From: an uncultured Holophagaceae bacterium
GTDB taxonomy: Bacteria; Acidobacteriota; Holophagae; Holophagales; Holophagaceae
Assembly: GCA_903843705.1 (NCBI GenBank)
Contig: CAIMQW010000042.1
Coordinates: 1 to 54,728, forward strand
Direction: 5' to 3'
Length of the DNA: 54,728 nucleotides
Both the position numbers and the translations under genes were made by a program. Below the pieces are notes generated by a model. That model made no database searches and was not told the origin of the DNA. It was given only the letters and a program-made list of their open reading frames with translations. This document shows positions 44,914 through 53,946 of this stretch, one piece after another (positions within the stretch are counted from its first letter, which is position 1; every line of letters begins with the position of its first letter).

Positions 44914-47382
44914 CTATTCCGGCCAGTGGTGCTTGGGGTAGCGGCGGGACAGGCCGGGCCGGAGTTCCTTGTAGACCCGCTGCCAGAACCCCTCGAGGTC
45001 GGTGGTCACCTGCAGGGCCCGCATGTTGGGAGCCAGCAAGTGGAGCACCAGGGGCACCGACCCCCCGGCCACGGCTGGGGTCTTCTTAAGGCCCCAGAAC
45101 TCCTGGAGGCGGGAGGCGATCCAGGGGGGGTCGTCCTCGTAGTGCACCTTGGTGGGGCGGCCCTTGGGCAGCTGGATGGTCTCGGGGGCCCAGGCCTCCA
45201 GCAGGCGGAGGGTTTCCGGGGGGAAGGCCTGGCGGAGGGCCCGGGGCCAATCCACGTCCTGGACCTCCCGGAGCGTGGTCCGCCCGGCGCAGGCCCCGGC
45301 GAGGAGGGGGCCCAGCAGGTCCTCGGGCAGCTCCAGGTCCGGCCGGTGCTTCCGGAGGAAGGCCAGACGGGCCAGTAGTCGGGCGGGCACCTCGTCCAGG
45401 GGCCGGTCCCGGAGGGCCTCGGCGAGTAGGACCGCCACCCGGGGATCGGCGGGGTCCGCCGGCCCCCGGCTGGCGTCGATGGACAACCCGTCATAGCGGA
45501 TCTCCGAGCGCCGCTCCACTCGGGCCGCACCGGGGTTGAAGAGCACCTCGTCCACGGCCTCCAGCCACTCCGGGAAGGCTTTCAACAGCCAGTCCCCTTC
45601 GCAGCGGGAGGCCAGGCGGATGAGGGTCTGGCCACCAGTGCCCTGCTTCACGGCTTCGGCCTCCAGGGCCAGGATTAGGCCCGGCCGGCGCACCCGGCTG
45701 CCCGGGTCCAGGCGCGCCCCCCCCCCTCCGGCGAAGGCGCAGGTGCCATTGGCGGAAAGCTGGCCCACCCGGTCCGGATAGGCCCGAAGCAGGGCCTGCA
45801 GCAGGCGCAACTCAGCATCGGCAGGCTCGGTGGGGGAAGGTAGCAGGCGCGCCAGGGACTGCGCCGCCCGCTTTGCCCGCTGGACGGCGGCGGCATCCAA
45901 GCCCGCAGCCCGGCAGGCCCCGGCACTGAAGCCCGCGGCGCCGGCCTCCTCGAACTGGTCCAGGCGCAGCAGCAGGTCCGAGTCGGCGCCATGGCCGGTC
46001 TTGACCGGGGCCCGGTCCAGACCCTGCCGGGCAGTGAGGCTGCCAGTCTCCAGCAGGGCCGCCGCCCGCAGCGCCAGCTGCGGGATGCCCAGGTCGGCGC
46101 CAGCCACAGCCAGCCGCGCCAGGCGTGGATGCAGGGGCAGGACCGCCATGCGCCGGCCGAGGGGTGTCAGGGCTCCGGCCTCCAGGGCGCCCAGGCGCGC
46201 CAGCAGGGCTTCTGCGGCGCTCAGGGCCGTCTCGGGCGGTGCCTCGAACCAGGCCAGGCCAGCCGGATCCCCGAGGCCCATGCCGTGCAGGGATAGCAGC
46301 GGCTCGGCCAGGTCAGCCCGTTGCAGCTCGGGGGTGTCGAAGGCGGGCCGGGCCGCATAGTCGGCCTCGGGGTAGAGGCGCAGACAGCGACCCGGTCCCG
46401 TGCGCCCCGCCCGGCCCGTGCGCTGGATGCAGCGGGCTTGGCTGATGCGCACGGTGCGTAGCCCGGACAGGCCGGACCAAGGCGAGTGCGAGGCTTCGCG
46501 GCCCAGGCCCGAGTCGACCACAGCGCCGATGCCGTCCAGGGTGACGGAGCTCTCGGCCACGTTGGTGCTCAGGATGACCTTCGGCTGTTCGCTGGCGTCC
46601 AGGGCATGAGCCTGGGCGTCCGGAGAGAGCTCGCCGTGCAGGGGCCGCAGGCTCAAGCCTCGGCGCGTGGCCACCGCTTCGCAGCCCTTCAGGCAGGCGC
46701 GGATCTCTGCGGCACCAGGCAGGAAGACCAGGGTGTGCTCGCGCAGCCCCTCTCCGTAGAGGAGGTCCAGGGCCTCGGCGACCTGGACCTCCACGGGTCG
46801 ATCGTCGGGCCTGGGCAGAAAGGTAGTCTCCACCGGGAAGCTGCGCCCCTCGCTCTGCAAGACCGCCGCGTCGAGGTAGGCGGCCAGGGGACCCGGGTCC
46901 AGGGTGGCGGACATGACCACCAGCCGCAGGTCGGGTCGCTGGGTCCGCTGCAGGCGCCGCAGTAGGGTGAGGGCGAGGTCCGTGTGCAGGTGGCGTTCGT
47001 GGAACTCGTCGAGCACCACGGCCGCGATGCCCTTCAGCTGCGGGTCCCCCTGCAGCCGCCGCACCAGCAGGCCCTCGGTGACGAAGCGCAGCCGCGTCTC
47101 CCGGGAGACTTTCTGCTCGAAGCGCACGGCGTAGCCTGCCCGCTGGCCCAGGGGCTCGCCCAGCTCCTCGGCGACCCGGGTCGCCGCCAGCCGCGCCGCC
47201 AACCGCCGGGGCTCCAGGATCCAGCACTCGCCGAGACCCAGAAGCCCCGAGTCCAGGAGGGCCGGCGGCACCCGCGTGGTCTTGCCAGCACCCGGGTCTG
47301 CCTGCAGCACCAGGTTTGGCCGGGACTGCAGGTTGTCCACAAGGGCGGGCAGGAGGGGATCGATGGGCAGGCTCAGGCGCAT
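44914..47382 (-). CDS. hrpB: DEAH/DEFH-box ATP-dependent helicase HrpB
   Basis: 822 residues. Walker A QADPGAGKTTRVPPALL, motif II VLDEFHERH, motif III MSATLDPG, motif VI QRTGRAGRTGPG and a C-terminal HrpB domain ending YPKHHWPE. HrpB-type helicases are RNA helicase relatives; their exact role in bacteria is uncertain. The 5' end overlaps the upstream membrane-protein gene by 10 bases. Confidence 0.95.
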   Translation of the reverse strand: MRLSLPIDPLLPALVDNLQSRPNLVLQADPGAGKTTRVPPALLDSGLLGLGECWILEPRRLAARLAATRVAEELGEPLGQRAGYAVRFEQKVSRETRLRFVTEGLLVRRLQGDPQLKGIAAVVLDEFHERHLHTDLALTLLRRLQRTQRPDLRLVVMSATLDPGPLAAYLDAAVLQSEGRSFPVETTFLPRPDDRPVEVQVAEALDLLYGEGLREHTLVFLPGAAEIRACLKGCEAVATRRGLSLRPLHGELSPDAQAHALDASEQPKVILSTNVAESSVTLDGIGAVVDSGLGREASHSPWSGLSGLRTVRISQARCIQRTGRAGRTGPGRCLRLYPEADYAARPAFDTPELQRADLAEPLLSLHGMGLGDPAGLAWFEAPPETALSAAEALLARLGALEAGALTPLGRRMAVLPLHPRLARLAVAGADLGIPQLALRAAALLETGSLTARQGLDRAPVKTGHGADSDLLLRLDQFEEAGAAGFSAGACRAAGLDAAAVQRAKRAAQSLARLLPSPTEPADAELRLLQALLRAYPDRVGQLSANGTCAFAGGGGARLDPGSRVRRPGLILALEAEAVKQGTGGQTLIRLASRCEGDWLLKAFPEWLEAVDEVLFNPGAARVERRSEIRYDGLSIDASRGPADPADPRVAVLLAEALRDRPLDEVPARLLARLAFLRKHRPDLELPEDLLGPLLAGACAGRTTLREVQDVDWPRALRQAFPPETLRLLEAWAPETIQLPKGRPTKVHYEDDPPWIASRLQEFWGLKKTPAVAGGSVPLVLHLLAPNMRALQVTTDLEGFWQRVYKELRPGLSRRYPKHHWPE

Positions 47383-48371
47383 GGGCGCCCCAGGGCTGAG
47401 AGGAACGCGGCGGGATCGTCCACGGAGACCGCGAGCCGGTCCGTGGGGCGGCCGGGACCCAGGAGACCCGTTACCTGGATTGGCGCGGCGAGCCTCAGCT
47501 CGAGGATCGTGTTGCCCTTGGCCACCAGCTTCTCCACGCCCTTCATGTAGGCATGGCGAGCCCAGTCATCCTCGAAGGTTGGCAAGGGAGAGGCGGAGAG
47601 CACTTGGCTCGCGGGCAGGGTGGCCGACTTCATCAGGCCCAGATGAAGCTCCAACTGGGCCTCACGGAGCTGATGCGGGCGGGCTTTGAGGGTGGCGTAG
47701 AAGCCGACCAACCAGAGCACCCCGTAGGCGCTGGATCCATGCAGCAGCCAGCGCAGCCAGGGCGCCATGCCCTTGAGGAGCGTAATCGTCAGCAGGAAAT
47801 CACCCGGAATCATTAGCGGCAGGGCGGGTAGGATCGCGCGGAGGGCCGCTTCCCGGTGGTGGCTGAAACCCTCTGGAGCTTCCTGGCGGAAGCCCCCCAC
47901 CAGGAACCCGAGGGCGCTGCCCAGCATGACCAGCTCCAGGGCCATGAGCCGCGCGGCCCGGGGCGGCACGAAGGCCGCGAAGGCCGCGGCGATGCGGTCC
48001 TCGGGCCACTGTCCGGGCAGGGACCGGGTCTGGCGCAGGGTCCGGGCCGCCAGTACCAGGAGCAGCAGCTCCAGTCCGGCCGCCGTGGCGAAGCGGACGC
48101 GGGTGGCGGCCGGAGAGGCTCCCGCCATGGCCAGCCCGAGGCCCTCGGCCAGAAGCACCGCCGGCAGCAACAGCCGGGTGGCGGGCAGCCGTCCCGTCTG
48201 CCAGTCCCGTCCCATGGACAGCAGGCGGAGGGCCAGCAACAGCAGCAGGATCGCGGCCAGTGTGGGCAGAGCTGGATGCCCCGGCTGCCGCAGGCGCAGA
48301 ACCAGGGCGGCGCTGCCCAGGGCGACGAAGAGGCCCCAGAGCAGGGACGAAGATCGGATGCGCAAGGCCAT
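47373..48371 (-). CDS. Multispanning membrane protein of unknown function
   Basis: 332 residues. About six hydrophobic segments lie in residues 8-235 (SLLWGLFVALGSAALVL, LAAILLLLLALRLL, LELLLLVLAARTL and others). Residues about 240-332 are soluble and look like mixed alpha/beta (KLVAKGNTILELRLAAPIQV). No family is recognised. It heads the hrpB-acpS-cheR directon and is divergent from the transketolase gene. Confidence 0.7.
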   Translation of the reverse strand: MALRIRSSSLLWGLFVALGSAALVLRLRQPGHPALPTLAAILLLLLALRLLSMGRDWQTGRLPATRLLLPAVLLAEGLGLAMAGASPAATRVRFATAAGLELLLLVLAARTLRQTRSLPGQWPEDRIAAAFAAFVPPRAARLMALELVMLGSALGFLVGGFRQEAPEGFSHHREAALRAILPALPLMIPGDFLLTITLLKGMAPWLRWLLHGSSAYGVLWLVGFYATLKARPHQLREAQLELHLGLMKSATLPASQVLSASPLPTFEDDWARHAYMKGVEKLVAKGNTILELRLAAPIQVTGLLGPGRPTDRLAVSVDDPAAFLSALGRPCA

Positions 48372-48449
48372 GGCTCGAGTCTACCGAGGAAGCGGCCCGC
48401 CCAGCGGGGCGCCGCCTCGCGTAGAATGGACGTTTTGATGGGAGCTCGC

Positions 48450-49418
48450 ATGGCGGGGTTGGACACGGCGGGGGTGGGCGGCAAGACCGGCGGGGCGATG
48501 GACAGCCTGCGGGATGCCTACGGAGACACCCTGGTGGAACTGGGTAACGAGGGCGCTAACATCGTGGTCTTTGACGCCGACCTGGCTGGCTCCACCCGCA
48601 CCGGCAAGTTCGCCAAGGCCTTCCCGGAGCGCTTCTTCAACATGGGTGCGGCGGAGCAGGGCATGGTGGCCGCCGCTGCCGGCGCCGCCACCACGGGTGT
48701 CGTGCCCTTCCTCAGCACGTTCGCCATGTTCGCTACGGGCCGCGCCTACGAGATCGTGCGCCAGGCGGTGGGCCTGGGCCGGCAGAACGTGAAGATCGTC
48801 GCCACCCATGCGGGCCTCACCGTGGGCGAGGACGGCGGGACGCACCAGTGCCTGGAGGACCTGGCCCTCATGCGCATGATCCCCGGCATGACGGTCCTCT
48901 CACCCGCGGATGGCCGCGAGACCCGCCAGGCCGTACGTGCCGCCTACGCCCACCAGGGGCCGGTCTACATCCGCCTCACCCGGGACAAGTTCCCGCGCAT
49001 CCATGCCGAGGACTACCAGTTCCAGATCGGCAAGGCCGTGGTCCTGCGCCCCGGCAAGGACGTGCTGCTGGTGGGTTGTGGCCTCGGCACCAGCATCTGC
49101 CTGGACGCTGCGGAGCTGCTGGCCGCTGAGGGCATCGAGGCCACCGTGCTGCACACGCCCACCCTCAAGCCCTTCGACAGCGACACGCTGGTGGCCCTGG
49201 CCTGCACCCACCGCGCCGTGGTCACCTGCGAAGAGCACCAAGCCCATGGCGGCCTTGGCGGCATCGTCGCCGAGGTGCTTTCCGAAGCCCATCCCATTCC
49301 GGTCCGCCGCGTGGGCGTGCAGGACCAGTTCGGTCAGAGCGGCAAGCCCGACCAGCTGCTGGCAGCCTACGGCATCACACCCCAGGCTGTGGCTGCCGCG
49401 GCCAAGTCCGCGCTCTGA
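48450..49418 (+). CDS. Transketolase, C-terminal (pyrimidine-binding) subunit of a split enzyme
   Basis: 322 residues. ATG 48450 follows GGGAG by 6 bases; an in-frame ATG at 48426 is weaker. Pyr-domain motifs are present: VFDADLAGSTRTG, FFNMGAAEQGMVAAAAG (catalytic Glu), THAGLTVGEDGGTHQ and SPADGRE, followed by the transketolase C-domain (VLLVGCGLG, THRAVVTCEEHQAHGGLGG). The thiamine-diphosphate PP-binding half is a separate protein in such systems and would be expected just upstream; it is absent here. Confidence 0.93.
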   Translation: MAGLDTAGVGGKTGGAMDSLRDAYGDTLVELGNEGANIVVFDADLAGSTRTGKFAKAFPERFFNMGAAEQGMVAAAAGAATTGVVPFLSTFAMFATGRAYEIVRQAVGLGRQNVKIVATHAGLTVGEDGGTHQCLEDLALMRMIPGMTVLSPADGRETRQAVRAAYAHQGPVYIRLTRDKFPRIHAEDYQFQIGKAVVLRPGKDVLLVGCGLGTSICLDAAELLAAEGIEATVLHTPTLKPFDSDTLVALACTHRAVVTCEEHQAHGGLGGIVAEVLSEAHPIPVRRVGVQDQFGQSGKPDQLLAAYGITPQAVAAAAKSAL

Positions 49419-49720
49419 TGGCCACCGAAACCTTTCAGGCCAGCCGCTGGACCAAGGGCAATCACCTCTTCGCCACGGTCATCGAGGTCACCGACGCCGC
49501 GGTGGTGCGCCGCAAGCGCTCCTGGTTCACGGTGAACGAGATCAGCATCCACCTGTCCAAGGTGGCCAGCGTCCGCATCGACACGGGCATCCTGTGGTCG
49601 GATATTCTCGTAGAGAGCACCGGCGGCAGTGATCCCCTCACCAGCCATGGCCACGTCAAGGCCGATGCCCGCCGCATCAAGGAGTTGATCGAGGCCGCAC
49701 AGAGCCGGGACGCGCGTTAG
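49418..49720 (+). CDS. Small PH-like domain protein
   Basis: 100 residues, ATG overlapping the transketolase stop (TGATG). Strand-rich sequence LFATVIEVTDAAVVRRKRSWFTVNEISIHL, then a final helix (ARRIKELIEAAQ), resembles bacterial PH (bPH_2/DUF304-like) domains. No membrane segment. Function unknown; coupling to the transketolase subunit is the only clue. Confidence 0.75.
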   Translation: MATETFQASRWTKGNHLFATVIEVTDAAVVRRKRSWFTVNEISIHLSKVASVRIDTGILWSDILVESTGGSDPLTSHGHVKADARRIKELIEAAQSRDAR

Positions 49721-49793
49721 GCCCGCTCCCGACCCAGGCTGCCAGCCCCCAAAGCTCGTCCCCCATGTCTTAAGCCCCTTGTCAGGCCGCACC

Positions 49794-52598
49794 ATGTATC
49801 CCTCCGACTCCGAGTCCTCCGACACCACCAGCCCTAGGTCCCCCGACCTGCTGCGGCTGGCGCCCGGCACCGAGATCGGGCGCTTCCAGGTCCGGAACCT
49901 CCTCGGCCAGGGCGGCATGGGAGCGGTCTACCTAGCCTGGGATCCAGTGCTGGAGCGGAAGGTCGCCCTCAAGGCCATCCGTCTGGGGCAAGACGGGCAG
50001 GTGGCCTCCACGGGCCGCTTCCGCCGGGAGGCCATGGCCTTGGCCCAGCTCAACCACAGCAACGTCTGTCAGGTCCACGACTGGGTGGAGGCGCGCGACA
50101 GCGCCTTCATCGCCATGGAGTTCATCGAAGGTGAGACCCTCCTGGCCGCGGCCCCGCGCATGGACCTGCGCCAGAAGCTGCTGGCGCTGCGGTCCATCGC
50201 CGATGCGCTGGGTGCCGCCCACGCCAAGGGCATCGTCCACCGGGACCTGAAACCCACCAACGTCATGATCGATGCCTCGGGTCAGGTCAAGGTGCTGGAT
50301 TTTGGGCTGGCGCGGCTGGTGGATGAAAGCAACTCCGGCATGCAACTGGTGACCGGACCCACTCCCAACCTCCTTGCCCTGCAGGCCGCGGCAGCCGCCA
50401 GGCAGACGGTGGGAGCGACCGAGCCCTCGCTGGATGAGGAACTGACCAACCCGGGCGCTTCCTCGAAGCCTTCGTCACCGCCCTGGGGGGTGCTCACTGA
50501 GGTGGGTACGTTCATGGGAAGCCCCACCTATGCATCACCCGAGCAGATGCGGGGGCGCCGGGTCGGGCCGCCCAGCGATGTCTTCTCCCTGGGGGTGGTG
50601 GCCTGGGAGCTGCTGCTGGGGGATCACCCCTTCCCCGGGGAAGGGAAGGCCCGGATGGTGGCCACCATCGACGGCCGGACCAAGACCCTGCGGGGTCGCA
50701 AGCTCCCCCGGAAGATCGTGGCCCTGCTCCGCGCCATGCTCCGGAAGGACGGCCCAAAGCGCCCCAGTGCCAACGAGGTGGCGGCGCTCCTGTCCCGCTA
50801 CCTGACCCGCACCCCTGCGATCTGGTGGGCCGCGGGCAGCCTGGCCGCCCTCCTCCTCATCGCTGGACCCGGCTACTACCTCTTCGGCCGCAGCATCATC
50901 GCGGACCTGGGGCAGGAACACGCCCCCCGCATGGCCGTCATGCCCATCCGCAACCTCACCGGAGACCCCACACTGGATGCGTTGGTGAGCGTCGGCATGA
51001 CTGAGCTGCTGGCCAGTGCCCTGCAGGGGTCTCATCGCCTGGCCGTGGTGGAGCCCGAGGCTGTCAGCCGGGCCATCATCGGCTTCCGGTTGAATCCTGC
51101 CGAGGCCCAGGAACCTGCCGGGCAGACGCGGATTGCGCAAGCCCTAGGCGCCCGCCTGCTGCTGCGGGGAACCCTGAGCCTGGACCCCGCGGGCCCTGCC
51201 CACCTGCTTGCCTACGAGCTGGTGGACCAGGCCGGCCGGGCTCGCGCCTCCGGAGTCGTGAAGGTCCCCCGGGAAGGCGCCTTCGCCCCCTATGCCCTCG
51301 TGGATCCCGCAGCCCACGACCTGCTGCGGAAAGTGGATCCGCTGCGCGCCAGCGCTACCCGGAGCCAGCCCATCCCCGCGGAAGTATTCTCTTCCTACGC
51401 CAACGGGAAGTCCCTCTTTCTGAAGGGGGACTTCAAGGGCAGCGAACCCTTCCTGCGCGAGGCCGCCATGCAGGCACCGGGCTTCTCCAGCGCGGTTTCC
51501 GGCTATGCGGCCTGTCTCCGTCGGTTGGGTCGGGAGCACGCCCCCGTCGTCGCCAACTGGGCCCTCATGTCCGCCCGGGCCACGGGCGACCGCTGGGCCG
51601 AGGGCCGCGCCCTGGGGCTGCAGGCCTACCTGGCCAAGGACCTGGGCCGGCTGGACGAGGCCCAGCGGCTGCGGGAGGCCTCCCTGGCCCTGGCGCTCGA
51701 GATCGGCGACCGGGATGGTCAAACCATCGCCTACAACCACCTGGGACTCATTGCGGCGGAGCGGGGCCAGACCCGGGAGGCGGAGGGGTTCTACGACCGG
51801 TCCCTCAAGCTCAGCCAGCAGACGGGAGACCAGTTCTACCTGTCCCTAGCCCAGAACAACCTAGCGAACCTGGCCCTGAAGAGCGGCGACCACGCCACGG
51901 CGGCGGGCCTTTACCACAGCAACCTGAAGCTCCACCAGGGCCTGGGCAACCGCTGGGGCGAGGCCCTGGCCATGAACAACCTGGGGGTTATCGCCCTCAT
52001 GACGCGGGACCTACCCGGCGCCGAAAGCATGCTGACCCGGGCACTGGCTGCCCGGGAGTCCGTGGGCGACCAGAGTGGTCAGATCTCCTGCCTCCGAAAC
52101 CTGGGCATCCTGGCTCAGATGAAGGGACTGCTTCAGGAATCGGTGGACTTCCATGGCCGGTCCCTGGCGAAAGCCAAGGCCGTGGGCCTGCGGACCGTCG
52201 AAGCGGAGTGCCAGTTCTACGGCGCGGAAGTGGAGCGCCTCCAGCGCCACTTCAAAGAAGCCCGGGTGGGCTACCAGCGGGCGCTGGAGCTGCTGCCCGC
52301 CGGGGTTACGCCTGGGGTGCGCCGGGATGCCCAGGCCGGCCTCGCCGAGTGTCTCCTCCGCCAATCCCGCCCCGATGCGAAGGAAGCGGCGAGGCTGCTG
52401 GCGGAGATTCCCCCGGGGAGCCTTGGCTCGCCCTACGTGCATCGGGCCCTGGCCTGGTCAGCCCTGCAGTCCGGCCAGCGGGAAGTGGCGCTCCAGGAGG
52501 TGGCCAAGGCCCTGGCGGATCCCAAACGGCAGGCTCCCGAGATCCGGGCCGAGCTCGACCAGCTGCGGGCCGAGCTCCTGACTGGGGGCCGCCCCTAG
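49794..52598 (+). CDS. Ser/Thr protein kinase with TolB-like and TPR regions
   Basis: 934 residues from ATG 49794 (TTG 49779 is an alternative). PknB-type kinase: GQGGMGAVY, K60 in VALKAI, HRDLKPTN with D151, DFG at 169-171 and SPEQ at 248-251. About 78 residues separate DFG from SPE, much longer than normal, and are rich in Thr/Ser/Pro. One membrane segment lies near 345-368 (WWAAGSLAALLLIAGPGYYLF). A TolB/FlgO-like domain follows (MAVMPIRNLTGDPTLDALVS), then TPR repeats at about 600-830 (AYNHLGLIAAERGQTREAE, AMNNLGVIALMTRDLPGAE). The kinase is cytoplasmic and the TPRs are likely periplasmic. Confidence 0.93.
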   Translation: MYPSDSESSDTTSPRSPDLLRLAPGTEIGRFQVRNLLGQGGMGAVYLAWDPVLERKVALKAIRLGQDGQVASTGRFRREAMALAQLNHSNVCQVHDWVEARDSAFIAMEFIEGETLLAAAPRMDLRQKLLALRSIADALGAAHAKGIVHRDLKPTNVMIDASGQVKVLDFGLARLVDESNSGMQLVTGPTPNLLALQAAAAARQTVGATEPSLDEELTNPGASSKPSSPPWGVLTEVGTFMGSPTYASPEQMRGRRVGPPSDVFSLGVVAWELLLGDHPFPGEGKARMVATIDGRTKTLRGRKLPRKIVALLRAMLRKDGPKRPSANEVAALLSRYLTRTPAIWWAAGSLAALLLIAGPGYYLFGRSIIADLGQEHAPRMAVMPIRNLTGDPTLDALVSVGMTELLASALQGSHRLAVVEPEAVSRAIIGFRLNPAEAQEPAGQTRIAQALGARLLLRGTLSLDPAGPAHLLAYELVDQAGRARASGVVKVPREGAFAPYALVDPAAHDLLRKVDPLRASATRSQPIPAEVFSSYANGKSLFLKGDFKGSEPFLREAAMQAPGFSSAVSGYAACLRRLGREHAPVVANWALMSARATGDRWAEGRALGLQAYLAKDLGRLDEAQRLREASLALALEIGDRDGQTIAYNHLGLIAAERGQTREAEGFYDRSLKLSQQTGDQFYLSLAQNNLANLALKSGDHATAAGLYHSNLKLHQGLGNRWGEALAMNNLGVIALMTRDLPGAESMLTRALAARESVGDQSGQISCLRNLGILAQMKGLLQESVDFHGRSLAKAKAVGLRTVEAECQFYGAEVERLQRHFKEARVGYQRALELLPAGVTPGVRRDAQAGLAECLLRQSRPDAKEAARLLAEIPPGSLGSPYVHRALAWSALQSGQREVALQEVAKALADPKRQAPEIRAELDQLRAELLTGGRP

Positions 52599-52915
52599 GG
52601 CTTCCCCGGGGCTTTGGCCTCCTTCGGCTTCACCCGGGCCGGTCCCACCAGCCGCCGCGCCACGGCCTGGAGGTCGTCTTCTGCGGCCAGGTGATGGCGG
52701 CTATCGCACCCGTCCTGCCTCAGGGTCACGCAGACCCGGCCCAGCGGGCAGTTCAGGAGGCAGTGCTCACGAACGACCTGCAGACCTTGGAGACGCTTCC
52801 GGTTCAGCAGCAGCCGGGTCAGGCAGGTCAGGGCCTCGGTCATGGCTCGGCCCTGCCGGGGGCGGCGCAAGGCCCGGCGCTCACAGTCGGCGCAGATGGT
52901 GAGGATGGGCTGCAT
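52595..52915 (-). CDS. DUF1636-like Cys-rich metal-binding protein
   Basis: 106 residues. CADCE near the N-terminus and HCLLNCPLGRVCVTLRQDGCD in the middle give the cysteine spacing of DUF1636/thioredoxin-like 2Fe-2S ferredoxins. A short helix follows (LAAEDDLQAVARRLV), then a Lys/Pro tail. Iron-sulfur or other metal binding is likely but the partner is unknown. The DNA just before ATG 52915 is AT-rich (ATTAATAATTTAATAC), likely holding the promoter. The stop overlaps the convergent kinase stop. Confidence 0.65.
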   Translation of the reverse strand: MQPILTICADCERRALRRPRQGRAMTEALTCLTRLLLNRKRLQGLQVVREHCLLNCPLGRVCVTLRQDGCDSRHHLAAEDDLQAVARRLVGPARVKPKEAKAPGKP

Positions 52916-52973
52916 AGAATTAATAATTTAATACAATGCCGGGGAAATCAAGTGTCTGTGGGCGTGGACCGGA

Positions 52974-53762
52974 CTAGGAGAAGCGGGGCGCCCGCTTCTC
53001 CAGGAAGGCGGCCAGCCCCTCCCGCGTATCGGGATGGCGCATGGCGGCCTTCATCTGGGCGCCCTCGGCCTCGAGACGGACCCGGAGGCTGTCCGCATCC
53101 AGGCCCTGGTTCCGGAGCACCGAAGCCTTGATGCGGGCGAAGGTTTCCGCGGGCCCGGCAGCGAGGCGGTGGGCCAGGGTCTCGGCCTCGCCATCCAGCT
53201 GCTCCAGTGGGACGATGCGGTTCACCAGGCCCAGTTCCAGGGCGCGGTTGGCGCCCAGGGTGTCCCCGGTCAGCATGAGCTCCGCGGCCACGGAGGCGTT
53301 CACGAGCCGACCCAGCATCACGCTGCCACCCCAGTCCGGGTGCAGGCCGAGCTTCACGAAGGCCATGCTGAAGGCGGCCTCAGGCGCGGCCAGGCGCAGG
53401 TCCGCCCCCAGCGCGAGGCTCATGCCGGCGCCGGCCGCGGGCCCCTGCACCACGGCCACCACGGGCCGGGGCAGGGTTGCCAGGCCCCAGGCCACGGCCG
53501 CGCCCAGGTCCAGCAGGGCCTCCATCTCCTGCCAGCGGCCCTCGGCCAGGGCCTTGGCCATCCAGCCGATGTCGCCCCCGGCGCAGAAGGCCCGCCCCGC
53601 GCCGCGCAGCAGTAGTACCCTCACGCCGGGCTCTGCCGCTTTGGCGAGGGCCTCCTCGAAGCCCTCCTTCATCTCGGGCACCAGGGCGTTCAGCCGGTCG
53701 GGCCGATCCAGTGTCAGCGTGGCGACGCGGTCCTGGATGTTAAAGCGCAGCGGGGCGGGCAT
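52974..53762 (-). CDS. Enoyl-CoA hydratase/isomerase family protein
   Basis: 262 residues from ATG 53762 with GGAG 6 bases upstream. Crotonase oxyanion-hole motifs are seen in GRAFCAGGDIGWM and GPAAGAGMSLALGADLRLA. FSMAFVKLGLHPDWGGS is like the PaaG/isomerase branch, where an Asp in PDxGGS rather than the second hydratase Glu is used. It could be a 2,3-dehydroadipyl-CoA or delta-isomerase type enzyme. No beta-oxidation genes adjoin it. Confidence 0.9.
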   Translation of the reverse strand: MPAPLRFNIQDRVATLTLDRPDRLNALVPEMKEGFEEALAKAAEPGVRVLLLRGAGRAFCAGGDIGWMAKALAEGRWQEMEALLDLGAAVAWGLATLPRPVVAVVQGPAAGAGMSLALGADLRLAAPEAAFSMAFVKLGLHPDWGGSVMLGRLVNASVAAELMLTGDTLGANRALELGLVNRIVPLEQLDGEAETLAHRLAAGPAETFARIKASVLRNQGLDADSLRVRLEAEGAQMKAAMRHPDTREGLAAFLEKRAPRFS

Positions 53763-53789
53763 GGGGACTCCAGAAAACAAGAAAAGAGG

Positions 53790-53809
53790 GAACACCGATG
53801 AACACCGAT
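53790..53809 (+). repeat. Tandem 10-bp repeat upstream of the enoyl-CoA hydratase gene
   Basis: GAACACCGAT occurs twice in direct succession, followed by AACTGCTGATAA. Similar 'aacaccgatgaacaccgat' sequences recur in many bacterial genomes as small dispersed repeats; its role is unknown. Confidence 0.6.
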
Positions 53810-53909
53810 AACTGCTGATAAAAGATGACCTGATTATCGGCGAGCCTCAGCCTAAACAGGGAGGGATATCAGCTACCCGAACTCCATGATTTTGTTGCGC
53901 TAAGCGTGA

Positions 53910-53928
53910 TTGGACAAAATGTGTCCAA
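53910..53928. repeat. Inverted repeat upstream of the IS1595-type transposase
   Basis: TTGGACA and TGTCCAA form a perfect 7-bp inverted repeat around AAATG, 19-37 bases before the first transposase start. It could be part of the element's left end or an operator. The 8-mer TGTGTCCA within it recurs at 54614. Confidence 0.45.
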
Positions 53929-53946
53929 CCTCTTGAGCGATCATGG

